Source: Polytrichum commune
Taxonomy: Eukaryota; Streptophyta; Polytrichopsida; Polytrichales; Polytrichaceae
Length of the DNA stretch: 64,000 bases
NCBI GenBank assembly: GCA_950295325.1
Contig: OX485809.1
Coordinates: 12,896,001-12,960,000, forward strand
Direction of reading: 5' to 3'
Shown here: positions 48,561 to 60,602 of the stretch, piece after piece
How the letters are laid out: each line of letters begins with the position of its first letter
Numbering within the stretch: the stretch's first letter is position 1
Program-made: the position numbers and the translations under genes
The notes under the pieces: generated by a model
Database searches by the model: none
What the model was told of the DNA's origin: nothing
The model's input: only the letters and a program-made list of their open reading frames with translations

Positions 48561-51060
48561 CATAGCTACAAGTGGATTACTTATACGCATTATTCATACC
48601 CCATACGCAAAAGTTATAGAGGATTTTATTATTATGTATTTGTCATGTTGGGTGGAATTGGTTTTAGTGCACAAGTAGTTTGAATGAAACAGTGGGGACG
48701 GTTTAAGAGGAAAGCAAGGTTCATTTCGGACAATGCACGGACACAAAAACATGAACGATGGTGGGACGGTTCTAGAAGCCATTTACAATGAAAAAAGTGT
48801 GGGCCTAAGAGAACTAACTTATAGCTAGGGAGAAGTGATTCCATTTTTTTAGTAATACGTTCATACGATGTACAATTTACTTTATATTTGTTTCTCTACA
48901 TATTTCAAGCCAAAGTGCTAAGCCAAATCATGCATACAACTAATTGGAATGGACTCCAAAAATAGAATAAATTGGCAAAGGGTGGGTTTAAGCACCCTCT
49001 CTACCTATTTCGCGGGACCACCACTTTGTTAATTGTGGTACGGGGCCTGCCCGCCGGCCAATGGGAGGGAAGGCCTCGAAACGGTGGCCTGCCAACCGGG
49101 ACGCGCCACCTAGGTCAACGGAGGGGTGACCTTGCCACCTGGGTACGCGGGCCGGTCGGTCATGGGGTCAAGTAGTTGAGGTGATAAAGAGCCTCCACCA
49201 ATAGCTCGCACCACAGCTGCCACATGTGCGTTATTTTTTCAGCTGTTACAGTGTCAGCGTGATGTGCCCAACTCCCACTGCCGAGTGTTGATTGAATGTA
49301 ATGGACAATAATAATAATAATAATAATAATAGTGTGGTACGTATGGGGGCACACTAGTAGTAGTGGCACACCGTTTGCAGTGTTTAGTGTAACGTACACT
49401 ATTTGAGAAGGGGCCTAAATTACATATGCCTAGATTAGAGGTCTCTCAAAGTGTCATGTCCGCTAATTGCCAACATGATGCTTTTTGTCAACACAAGCAA
49501 TTTTCAAACGTGAGATAATGTTTACATCGTCACATTTAACATATATAGCACATCGGGGTACTTGAGATGGTCGTCTTGTGTTTTCGTATGCAAGGGGAAG
49601 ACCTTATTGAGCATATTAGTGGCAAGCATCGTGTGTTTACATTTTAGTGTGTAAGAGGAAGATGATCTTGAGAATACTAATGTCATGTGTTATTTGTGTT
49701 TACTTTGGGACCCCATGTGGTCACGCTCTTATATGTCAACTTAATAACATCAATGATGCAACACCCATGTTTGGATGTGACAAGATTGTTTGGAAGACAA
49801 GACATAACGAAACACATAACATGACATTCACGATAGAGAGAATGAGTGCTTGAGGTTAAAATGCTTAAGGTCAAGGCATTCGTAGTCAACCAGATTGATT
49901 CAACCGTTCACTAGGGTCATGTAATGTTGACACGGATGAGATCTATATTTTGTAGGTGAACGAAGTGAAGGTTTATATGATGGCTGCCTGTGATTGATTA
50001 CCCTCATAAGAGTTTTACACATATGACACGAAACATGCATCAACGCCTTTTAGAGCAAAGGCACAAGGGCTTCAAGTAAACACTAGTCTTGTGCATACCC
50101 CTATATTGAGTGGTATACGGCAAGGTGGATGATTAAGAACGGACACCAAAAAGACATGCGTCACGATGAGATTGGACCATGTGCGCAAAACAAGGACATC
50201 GTTCTAAATTCAATAGTCTACACAATTGAAAAGGCCTATGTGATTGCTTAAACATAAAGAACATTATAACATCAACCTCTTACTATAGCTTTTGCATCTA
50301 AACTTCAATTCTAACACTTCAAACAACAGTCTCCATGACCCACGATCGCTAATCAAATGAGACAATTCACGATCCCATTCAATGGCCAAAAGTGCAAGGT
50401 AGATAGCCCCAATTTGGTCATTGTAATTTCTTCAATGTAATTAAACACCTATACTTCAGTGCCATGTGGTTAGGTGTGTACTTCAGAAATGGACACCAAA
50501 AAGACACTTGTTCAAAACAAAACAAACTATGTGCTAAACTTTGTTAACCGTTCTAGATTCCATAGGCAACATAAATCGGGGAGACTTGCAAGTAATATTC
50601 GGGCACACTTTGGAGGTGAAGTGAGGCTCGGAACTTGTGTTGAGAATTAGGTCAAACAAAAAGCTAGACCCAACTCTCAACAGAAGCCCTGCGAAATGTT
50701 TTTTGCATGAAATAATCACGATCCGACTTCGATTATAATTAACCATATCTTAATGGTGTCTCGAGGCTCAAAAAGTGGGACTTCGCCTCCACGTTGGGAC
50801 TCGCTAACATGAGTGGGGACTTGGGACTTGAGATCCCATGTGAATGGGCCCTTTAGTGAGGTGAGGTGAGGTGATACCTCTCGACCGACAACTTTCATCA
50901 TTTTCCTTTAAATTTGCATACGTCTTAGGAGTAGTCCTTCCATTTCCGGCCGGCTGGCTGGCTGACGGACAACTGTGACCACATTGGCAAAAGTGGTGCT
51001 ATTACTCCCCTATAGTAGTGGACGTGTAAGTATACGAAGTAGTAGTAATGCCCACCCCTC
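48561..51060. other. Intergenic, no gene recognised
   Basis: A locally GC-rich patch at about 49010-49175 stands out from its AT-rich surroundings but is not coding. An (AAT)n run lies at about 49306-49330. Two reverse Rep1 copies (50095-50260, 50440-50580). A reverse relative of the 33121 MITE spans about 50601-50851 and ends ATCCCATGTGAATGGGCCC. Confidence 0.5.
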
Positions 51061-51080
51061 CACCATAGTAGTAGTAGTAG

Positions 51081-51790
51081 TAGTAGCCCCCAGGCCCCCA
51101 TAACTCCACCAAGCCCTTTTCATGCCCTTTCCATGTTCACCACTTTTGTTTATTGTTTTTTCGGCTGCCACGGGACCCAAACGGGGCTTCACTTGTTTCG
51201 CCACAATCAATTTCCCCGTGTTTCAAAGGACGTTAACATTCTTCAAGACACGCTCCTCATCTTAGGGTTGGTTCACACCATGGACCATGAAGTTGGACCA
51301 TGGAAGATGGCTTTTTCTCCATCGTAGTAACCCTAGTCCTTCTAACTTCACCAAGCTTTTTCATTCTCTTTTCCATGTTCATCATTTTTGTTTATGGTTT
51401 TTTTGGCTGCCACAGGACCCAAATGGGGCTTCACTTTCGCCACAATCAATTTTCCCATGTTTCAAAGGACGTTAACATTCTTCAAGACACGCTCCTCATC
51501 TAAGGGCCAGTCCACACCATGGACCATGAAGTTGGACCATGGAAGATGGTTTTTTCTCCATCGTAGTAGCCCCCGGGCACCCATAACTCCACCAAGCCCT
51601 TTTCATCCCCTTTCCTTGTTCACCACTTTTGTTTATTTATTTTTTGGTTGCCACATGACTTGGTTTGCCACAATCTATTTCCCCATGTTTCAAAGGACGT
51701 TAACATTCTTCAAGACACACTCGTCATCTAAGGGTTGGTTTACATCATGAACCATGAAGTCGGACCATGGAAGATGGCCTTTTTCCATGG
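51081..51790 (+). repeat. Tandem triplication with a period of about 240 bp
   Basis: Units about 51081-51324, 51325-51563 and 51564-51790. Each runs TAGTAGCCCCC or variant, ACTCCACCAAGCCCTTTTCA, TTTGTTTAT, TTTCAAAGGACGTTAACATT, CTTCAAGACAC, and ends with a MITE left terminus (TAGGGTTGGTTCACACCATG or variant). Unit 3 has lost about 15 bp. The third unit's terminus leads into the complete element at 51732. Confidence 0.85.
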
Positions 51791-52227
51791 TCCGACTTCA
51801 TGGTTCAACTTTCACGGTCCAAATGACGAAGATATCAATTTACGAAGCCTTTGGGCTCCTCTTTGTGTGTGAACTGAATGTGGACCAAGAGGAATGATCA
51901 TGCACCAAAAAGTGAATGTGATGACTTTTTTTAGTACATGTCCAAAAAGGGAAATTTTGAACAATATTTCTTTGCCATGGGCCTTTGTCTTTTTCAGCCA
52001 TAGCACCTCTTTTGCCTCTCCCACCGCAAAGCCAATATGGATCGTACGAGCATGTCAGTGGATAATGTAGGCCTTAAAATATGTCTTTGAGGAACCTCGA
52101 ACTCCATGGTCACTTTGACATTTTTTCCTTGGTGTAAATTGAAGTGGTTCTTGGACAAGTTCAACAACCAATCACAAATTTTATAGGGCCTTGAGACGAC
52201 TTCATGGTCCATGGTGTAAACAACCCC
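51732..52227. mobile_element. PIF/Harbinger-like MITE, 496 bp, TAA target duplication
   Basis: Left end GGGTTGGTTTACATCATGAA, right end TTCATGGTCCATGGTGTAAA followed by CAACCCC, bordered by TAA at 51729-51731 and 52228-52230. Non-coding. The right-hand TAA is also the left-hand TAA of the next element. Confidence 0.75.
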
Positions 52228-52230
52228 TAA

Positions 52231-52567
52231 GGGCCACTTTACACACGAGATTGAAGGCCTGGGACCATTGCATTCTAGGATCTTATATTGGTCATTAAAG
52301 TCACAATTGTCCAAGTTCACTTCACACTTAGGCCTAAGGGTCAAAAGATGGTATCATGGATGAAAAGTCTACACGGTTTCCTACATGTTAGACTACAAAT
52401 AATGTTTCATGGTCTACCATAATTTGTGTTGGGTCCACTTACAAAAGGTAGGTCTAATGCAAATTTTGGCAAACCATGTTAGTTAAACGTTGGTACAACC
52501 TTTGGATGAGAGTCAAGGCCCTCACAATAACATGGTTGTGGCCCTTGGCCGATGTGTGAAGTGGACC
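52231..52567. mobile_element. MITE family A, short diverged copy, TAA target duplication
   Basis: Starts GGGCCACTTTACACACGAG, ends GATGTGTGAAGTGGACC, with TAA at 52228-52230 and 52568-52570. It is about 160 bp shorter than the other family A copies and carries the same interior words in degraded form. It gives the clearest target duplication for the family. Confidence 0.75.
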
Positions 52568-52570
52568 TAA

Positions 52571-53580
52571 GGGTCACTTTACATAGAGAGATGAAATTAT
52601 CACTAACCATCGTACCTCTCATTCATCCAATAAAAAAACCTTGAAATAGTATGCAACTATGAGGTTACTTTTTAAAGGTCGTTTGAGAAAAAAATTACCT
52701 TTAAAGACCCCGAATTAGTCTAGTCCAAGTCATTTGAGATGAATCAACTACAAACTTATAGGGGGTTCAAGTTTTTATCTGGGAGGGATGCATGAGGGTT
52801 GAGGGCTTGAGGTTCACAAAAATCAAATGGATGGAAAACCTACATGGCACCCAGTGAATAATGTTTCATGATCTACTTTATATTGCGTTTGAAACATAAA
52901 AAAGAGATGGGTCTTACAAAATACCAAGGGATGTGACAAATAACTAAATTGCCATTAAATAGCAATGTTATTTGGATATTTTTCTCCTTGCACCCGCTTC
53001 TTGTAGGATAAGGGACATGCAAATTAGTGTGATATGATTAGCAAATTCAAAATTTTGCATGTACCATTTGCTCCAAAAAATTTGGGATTCATATAAATAT
53101 TGTATTCAAGGTCCCATAAAACCTTTCGCCTTTCTAGACTTTAAGCCTTTATTACCCCTAGTGACCCAAGGGGTCGTATCTTCCCAGGAGAGTGTTCTAA
53201 ATCGTCACCTTACATCATCATCTAGGTCTCCTACTTGGCATGGTGATTCTTATATACTTCGAGAAGAGATGGGCGCAAGTCCGTTAGATTTTGGTTTGAT
53301 ATGAAGGAGAACGATCCTCCAAGGTGAATATATTCTTGTAAAAGGAGGCGACTTTTCTTGCCCATGAGTGTTGCCCCGTAGAAGAATTAGCTATGTTTAG
53401 CAATTTGTGCAACAACCCAAAGCAAACATGCCTCAAAGATGGTATTCAAGTTCCATATGTGAGACACCCATCATCTGACCAATGAACTTTGACTGCCTCT
53501 AGAAGAGGCACAAGAGCTTGAAATTTGAAAATTCAAGTTCTCAGTTGTATGTTTTTCAAATTTTCAAATTTTTGTACATT
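52571..53580. other. Intergenic; begins with a further MITE-like left end
   Basis: GGGTCACTTTACATAGAGAG directly follows the TAA at 52570 and resembles a third terminus; no matching right end was found. The region at about 53030-53110 has degraded Rep1 words. No gene. Confidence 0.4.
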
Positions 53581-53584
53581 GTAA

Positions 53585-53885
53585 ACTCCGTAATGCCACT
53601 CCTTCTCTTATGTCTTGGAACCCTAGGGAATGCATGTTCTTGGTCCAAATCTCACTCCTTATTGTCAAATTTCTCTCCCATATATCACAGGTTATGACAT
53701 TAATATAAACCGCAGAAGAATTCAAACCACACTCGTGCACGCATCTCGTTGTCATCATTGTAATTATTATCATTACAGTGATGTTGACTTTGTGTTGTTC
53801 CATAATGTCACGTGCTACACTAATTCTCTTTTATCACACATCCATGTTACACATTACAAAACTCATTAATATGACATGCACTTTT
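53585..53885 (+). repeat. Dispersed repeat of about 310 bp, copy 2 (pair with 46865-47185)
   Basis: Same landmarks and orientation as copy 1. Differences are spread evenly with no sign of codon conservation. Confidence 0.75.
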
Positions 53886-55630
53886 GATTACCATATGTGT
53901 GAGACTTTGAAGTTTAGAGTGTACTTGATACCATTTTAGAAGTAAAAAACATCCATAAGATGGCTAACTATGTTTTCACTTTTCCAATGTACGAGTTTAC
54001 CTAGACATGTTAGGAATTTTGGTGTTTACATAAACTTATCCATTTGGAAGGTGAAGATGCATTGCATTATTCTACATCCTTGCAAAGACATCATTCTAAT
54101 TTTAAACAAGTTGGCTCAAAATATGACATCACATTCTCCGAATTAGCTTAATAAATAGAGATGAATTGGCCCTCAACATGTAGGGGACTTGTTTTAACTA
54201 GAGCCCCTTCATCCATAATGAACGAGTTTACATAGACGCCATTGATCCCAAGTGGATTTCATTTCCGAGCACCTACTATAAGGGATACAATAATATCATG
54301 TCCTCTATAGATTCGTTGGCTAATTCACCATGAGGGCATGTTTACACTAATGACTAATGACCATGATCGCCGCTTTCTAAAATCTCTCATTGGTTGGGAA
54401 ATAAGTGGCAATCTCACTTCATTATATACAAGGTCGGCAAAAATAAAAGTGATATTGGATGAGCAAGTCAATAAATGAATGAGTAAGTGACATATAATCC
54501 TACATGTCTAGAAATGGATAATGTTTGGTGGTCACCCAAATTTTGTGGTGAGAGAACCTGTATAGGTTGTCTCAACTAAACATTAAGGTGATCACCTTAG
54601 AGCAAACATTCTTATTTTTAATAATGAATTATGTTTATTAACCTCTAATTTAATATTTAATAGTTCAAAAGCTTTGTTTCAATTGATTTTCTATTATGTC
54701 ATCAGAATACACTACTTCCCGGTCTAATTTCAATTTAAAATTATGGCTCGTGACCTAGGCTTTTAAAGTTTGATGTGGATTTCCCTTGGTCATGGTCTTC
54801 AAACCACTAACCATGACCACAAAACTTCCCAACTCATCATTTCTCACGACCCTTGGTCACAACAATCCTAACCCTAACATTCCCTCATAAAATCAACATT
54901 TTCACTCTCCCCACCCCTTGGAATGTAGATGCGAGTGTGAAAGATCAGCCAACCCAAGCCATTCAACTTGAGTTGAGGGAGGAAAGTGTGTAAACACACA
55001 TACACACACACACACCAATGAGGGGAGGGGAGGGGAGCTTGGGATCCACCATGGACGCAGGGGCTCCAACAAAAACAAAGTCCCCTACAAAGATTGAGGG
55101 CCGATTCATTCCCATTCAACCCCGCTACACAAAATTTGAGGTCTTTGACTCTATTTCAAGAGTCAAGTCATCTTTAGAAAGACATGTACATGTTATAACA
55201 TAAACTCATTGCATTGCATGAGTTTAATTACACAATCGCAATGGATATGAGTTTACGTAGACACCACGAGTCCATAGCCCGTTTTGAGGGGGGGGGGGGT
55301 GCTTAGGATCCACCGCCATTAAGAAGGGAGAAAAGGAAAGGGGGGGGGGGGGTGACACCGTGGGGTAGTAATAAATGCTCTCCATAATCATACCATACTA
55401 TACAATACCATATGCATACGACCCCCCAATGCCCCACCTGCTGCTGCTGCTTCATGATCATCATGAGGTGGTGGTAGTGGTACTACTACTACTACTACGA
55501 CTGCCGCTGTCCGCATTCATTCATTGCCCACCCGCCCTTCCCCAAATAAGGGTTTTATGTACCCACCTAACTACCTACCTACCACTTTCCTACCTTCCTA
55601 TCTATCTACCTACTTACTTACCTTTCTTTG
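53886..55630. other. Intergenic; MITE fragments, poly-G tracts, simple repeats
   Basis: A relative of the 19624 MITE starts at about 54334. The inverse partner of 11096-11185 is at 54523-54600. Poly-G tracts lie at about 55287-55299 and 55340-55352. At 55435-55625, CTG, GTG/TAC and CTAC-type simple repeats follow one another. No gene. Confidence 0.5.
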
Positions 55631-56105
55631 TAAGGCCTACTTGACTACCTACCGGTGGCATTTGGTACCCGCCTCCTAGGTCCTTGTGTGTAGTGTTCAA
55701 GATTGAAGTTCTCGTATGAGTTTCATTTTGAAGGGCTCTCAAATTTCAGCTCTTCAGTTGAAGGGTTGGTTCAAATCTAAGAATGTAGAAATGAAATGCA
55801 AAACTCATATTGAACTTGTGCATGAATTATATGGTGCATGTTTCCAATACAGTGTGAAGAAGTAAGAATCGACCATCTAACTCCACTTCTTGTAGTCACA
55901 ATGCCCTACGCTTGTTGGTTCTTGTGGTGGGCATATTGTATTGAGGACTTCAAGTGACGTCTTCATTTTCAATTTGGGGTTGCGTTTTGAAGGGTTGTTT
56001 TGAGAGTGGTATATTTTGGAGGGCCAAATTGTGGTTGAAGGGCATTGAAGACTTCAATCTTGAACATTGCTTGCGCGCTTGTTTAGGTCGAGACCTTGTT
56101 TAGTA

Positions 56106-56767
56106 CACTAAATATTGTATCTAGTGTCATTGATTTTGTTTGTCTTTCTCAATACTAATTGTAAACCGCAGTGTGTGTAGTGTTGTCACCTACACTAAGG
56201 GCCACTTCACATGGGGGTCCCGGGTCCCGAGTCTCGAGTTGCTTGAGGTCAATCCGTGCAATCTCGACCATTGAGAGCCTGGAAGTTGGGACTCATCACT
56301 TCAAACAGGGTCGCAAGCCCTAAGTCTCAAGTATGACATGGATACACTTTCCTATCTGATGTTGTGAAGAGTTACACAAAGTTTTGTATTTAGTGTCATA
56401 TGGTATTTATGTCATTGTGGTAACTTTTCTGATGACAATTTTTTATGAAGAAGTTTACAAATAATTTCATCCCACCGTACTTTTGATTCATTGAAATGCC
56501 AAGTTTAGAAACAAAGTTTGGCATGTTTTTCAACCTAACGTTTATGTGATGAAGTATTCTCATGTATGGTTAGAATTTAGACGAAAAATCACTGAGAGTA
56601 AGTGACAGTAATTTCAACATTGTAAATCTATAACGTCCAAGTTTCTTTACAAGGACTGAGAAGTAATGTTAGGTGTAGATTTAGTGTGGGTGACACTACA
56701 CGGGGAGTTAACAATTAGTATGGAACAAAACAAATAGAATTGGTGACACTAAATACAATGTTTAGTG
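56106..56767. mobile_element. CACTAAAT-ended element, 662 bp, containing another MITE end
   Basis: Left end CACTAAATATTGTATCTAGT, right end ACTAAATACAATGTTTAGTG. Preceded by TA. Near 56199 it contains a TAA followed by GGGCCACTTCACATGGGGGT, a left end of the 33121 family, so the length excess over the 212-224 bp relatives is partly due to a nested insertion whose right end I could not find. Confidence 0.55.
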
Positions 56768-57019
56768 TGTATGTAGTTTACCTTCGTCAAGGCCTATTCG
56801 ACTACCTACCTGTCACATTTGGTACCCACCTCCTTGGCTCGCTTGTTTCAAAAACTAAATAAAATTAAAACGTAGGTGGCCTACGCTCGAGTGCGGGAAA
56901 AGATGGGCTGCCCATGAAGAAAAAAATGATGTTGACTCATGTTCTATGTTTATCATAGCTCGGGATTGGGTCCCCACTACAGCCACCCAAACACCCCCTA
57001 ATAATAATAACAAACTCTA

Positions 57020-57243
57020 CACTAAATTTGATGTTTAGTGTGAATTACTATTTGGAGTTATGTGGTGCTATATTTTTTTTTTTTTTTTATTGATGTAGGT
57101 TTTTACCAAGTGAAGTTGTTAGTGTTCTATAATGTCCAAACAACCAACTTGACATTTGTTGGTAACATACAAGATATACAGTAAATATATATAGCATTGC
57201 GTAGTTTCAAATAGTAAGTAATACTAAATACAACAAATTAGTG
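57020..57243. mobile_element. CACTAAAT-ended MITE, 224 bp, TA flanks
   Basis: Left end CACTAAATTTGATGTTTAGT, right end ACTAAATACAACAAATTAGTG, with TA on both sides (57018-57019 and 57244-57245). A poly-T run lies at about 57072-57088. Non-coding. Confidence 0.65.
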
Positions 57244-57320
57244 TAGGTTTTATGTGCCTACATCCTTACCTTCCTAAAGGCCTACCTCCATGGCACATTT
57301 GGTACCTATCTGGACTAGGC

Positions 57321-58990
57321 TCTCCTAGGCACACTAGGACCATCGATTGGTCCACACCATTGGGAGAGTTTCCATCTTGATAGGGGTTTCCATCTTGTAT
57401 GCAAATGACGAAATTGCAGTAGATTACATCTAGTGAGGGTCTATGAGTAGGACGAAAGAAATTCCTTGCTACAGTAATAGCACTTCATTTGGGAAAGAGA
57501 TGAACTTTCCGTTATCAAGAAGGACTCCTCCTACTATCAAGGAGCAATGAGTAGCCCTAGTGTGTGGCGTGGTATTCATTTGGCAAATTATTAGTAGCAA
57601 ATAGCATACCCACACTTACTGGTGTGGGCGACCAGCGAACGGCTCCTACTCGTAGGGGGCCACTTGTAGAGTTGGTTTAGTCGGTGCGGGGCTTATCACA
57701 CTGGCCACTTTTGACACCATCCGTTGGCATCTATGGCTATAATAATGTGAAAAATGATGGGCCAACATCTATTTTCCACCATCACCCCCAACAACCTCAC
57801 GGCTAGAACTGGATAAAAATGTCGATGTGATTGGGGCACAAGAGCCATTGAATGTAACCAATGCCAGTAGGAACCGTTCACTGGTGACCCGCACCAGTAA
57901 ATGTGGTGGGCTATAAACCTACACTTGAGTGTGGGAAAAGGGCGATAAGGGCTCTTTTGTTCCCGGTTCATCTTGGCCCGGAATTGGGTCTTCGCTATTT
58001 GTAGATGTTCAGATAATGATTGAGAGTAAAATAGGTGTGTGTTGGATCCAACTTCCATTGATTTCCATCAAGTTGTGGGGTGTGATGGGAGGGGGGTCTA
58101 GGTAACATGTAGTTAGCTAGACTTAGCATGGGTTATTTAGGGTTTTGGGCCAGCATATATAGTAGCTAGAGACACAATTGAGTCACTTTAATTTCCGAAT
58201 GAACGCCTTTGGGAGTAAATGTAGGGGGTTGGCCGTATGTATTAATGATGTGTCGCATTTAAACGCTTACTATACATGGAATATTTCGTAAACAACACCC
58301 GCCCTAACATATAGTGTGTGTATATTTATATATATACATGCTCACAAATTCTCCTCCTCGTGCATTGATGATCCCACACCGACTCAACTTAATTGGTGTT
58401 TGGACAAAGTGCTCCCGGGGGTGTTGATGCATGCCATGTGCTCGCCCCGTTTGCACTCGCCAAATGTGGCGGCAATCACTACATCTTAGGACATTCGACC
58501 CTTTTGGTGGGAATTGGGGGATAGTGGAGGATAGGAAAGGAATTAGGAAAGGAAAATCTATGGAGCAATAAAACGACAATCATTAGTAGTAGCATGGGGA
58601 GCCTCTCATCAACACCCGGTTTTAACATTCTCATGCATGTATTTTGTATTGACATAATAATTATAACACCGTCATCAGGTGTCAATGCATTCAGGTTAAT
58701 TAATTGTCGAATAGCTCGAAAGTTTCTCAACACACGGACATTGCAAGTGGCAGGCATGGACATCAAGATGTATCAGGGCGCCCGGAACTGAAAAACTCAA
58801 ACTCAAAATTGATATTCATTGCAGTTCAGTTTGGAAACTGTTCATGCGTCCCACCCACAGTCATTTTCAGGGCATGTTCTATGATTTGATAGGAAATCAG
58901 ATGCTTCAGATGATTTGATTCGCTTGTCTTGTTCTCCCATCGATGCAGTTCAAGGCAGCTTGTCCACTGCAAAACAACACAGTTTTGCAG
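57321..58990. other. Intergenic, no gene recognised
   Basis: The segment 57905-57995 shares words with 56875-56990 (GTGGGAAAAG, GGAATTGGGTC). Frames up to 120 codons (57696-58058, - strand) have no domain. A TATATA-rich patch lies at about 58315-58340. Confidence 0.45.
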
Positions 58991-58994
58991 GACA

Positions 58995-59097
58995 TTCACC
59001 GAAAATCGGATGTAGAGTAGTTCAGTTCATCCGTTTTGCAGATGGGTGGGGCAATTCCAGACTGAACTAAACTACTCTACAACCGATTTTTAGTGAA
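58995..59097. repeat. Strong foldback (35-bp arms, 33-bp loop)
   Basis: Left arm 58995-59029 and right arm 59063-59097 are inverse-complementary at 31 of 35 positions, with four single-base mismatches (core AGAGTAGTT / AACTACTCT). A smaller hairpin (GCAAAAC...GTTTTGC, about 58967-58989) lies just upstream. No coding potential. Confidence 0.8.
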
Positions 59098-60602
59098 GTA
59101 TGGGATGGGTGGTGGCGATGCTCTGAATGAGATTGGATTATGGATCACATGTGGAAGGGATCTAGAATGGGCACTTTTAGCTCCACACTCATTTCAACGT
59201 ATGGTTAGGTCCAGTTTAGATGAGCACCTAAACAAAAGATTGTCAAAGGTCTTTGGCTGAAATAACAACTTGTTCAATGCGTTGTTCAAACCTAGGGTTT
59301 GTCCACTTTGTCAACCCTTCATGTCACTAACCAAATGAAATTCGGAGTCATTTTCCTCATATGATTTGTAGTTCATCTCCTTGTTGAATGATCATACATG
59401 CCTGCCCCTTCAAAAATTATGTTGAGTATTGAGATTATAATATGAGGTGGTTAACAAATTGCTAGGTTGTAGTCCAAACTCTTTTGAAAACACGTTTTTG
59501 GGTGTATATACATTTTTTCCCACACTGAGCACTCGCCACTCTCGAATTTTGCGTTCCATTAAAATAAGTGACTGAAATAAGTCCACATACCTTTGCTATG
59601 ATAGGGTTATATAATGGGGCGAACTTCATGCAAGCATATTCAAAGTTGATAATGTATTATCCAGAGTGCTGCAAAATCACTCAATTTGTCCAAGCTTTCT
59701 AGGTAGGCATCACACCCTATCATGAAACAAGTCCCCTATAAAGTTGAGGACGACTCATTTAGATTACAACACGTGAGACTAATGTGGGTCTTTGATCCCA
59801 TTTCCAAAATCAAATGGTCTTAAAGTTAGGAGTAATCTTGTGTTGTAAAATACTTTATTATGTTTTTCATCTTGATAACGGATGAATTTGCATCGTCTCC
59901 ACAAATCCTTACCCCTTATGTGGTGACCCTTCTGAACCCCTCAACACAAAATATACCTTGTAGTAAAAAAAAAAGTTGTTATAAGTTTTGACTCGGAGAC
60001 CCATTTTGAAGTTCACATCATCGAAAAGATCTGTAGAGTGTATGTGTATGATAAAAAATCAACTTAAACATGAAGTAGTCTCATTAAGTCAATTCTAAAT
60101 TGCACTTCAATTGAAATTAGCGTTGTACCAAGTTTGTGATAAGAGGAAAAGTAAAGAAAATTGCTCATTAATACTTGCCAATCTTACCCTCTATTAACTT
60201 TACTTTGTAAATGCAACGCTACCTTTGAATGTATAAGTCTTGAAAATTGAAGAATAGCATTTTCCGCCCACACATTCCAATTCACCACTTTGAGTGGTGA
60301 AATGTAGTCATAATTTGGGTTTTTACTTTGACCCAACCAATGTGAAGATGACACATGAGAGGTAAGCGGTTCTTAAAAACAACACCCACCATAAAATTGC
60401 AAAAAAAACAAAGTTTACATTTGCAAATAGGTTGAAACATGCTTTATATATATATCATCCTTTATTTGCATGACCCCAACAATTTGTTTTGTGCAGTGCA
60501 TAGTTACGGTCCTTTGGCGTCATATTAGGAGGTCCACTATTGTTGGATTGCTAAAGGATAATGACCATGTAATCAACATTTTAACATATGAGAGTGTTGT
60601 AT

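Larger units (their letters stand above)
55636..57320 (+). repeat. Three dispersed copies of a GGCCTACtt...TTTGGTACC segment alternating with MITEs
   Basis: At about 55636, 56788 and 57278, GGCCTA is followed by C..ACCT.CC and a GGCACATTTGGTACC-type core. The second and third copies each follow directly after the right end of a CACTAAAT element. This looks like serial duplication of one insertion site or one composite unit. Confidence 0.55.
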
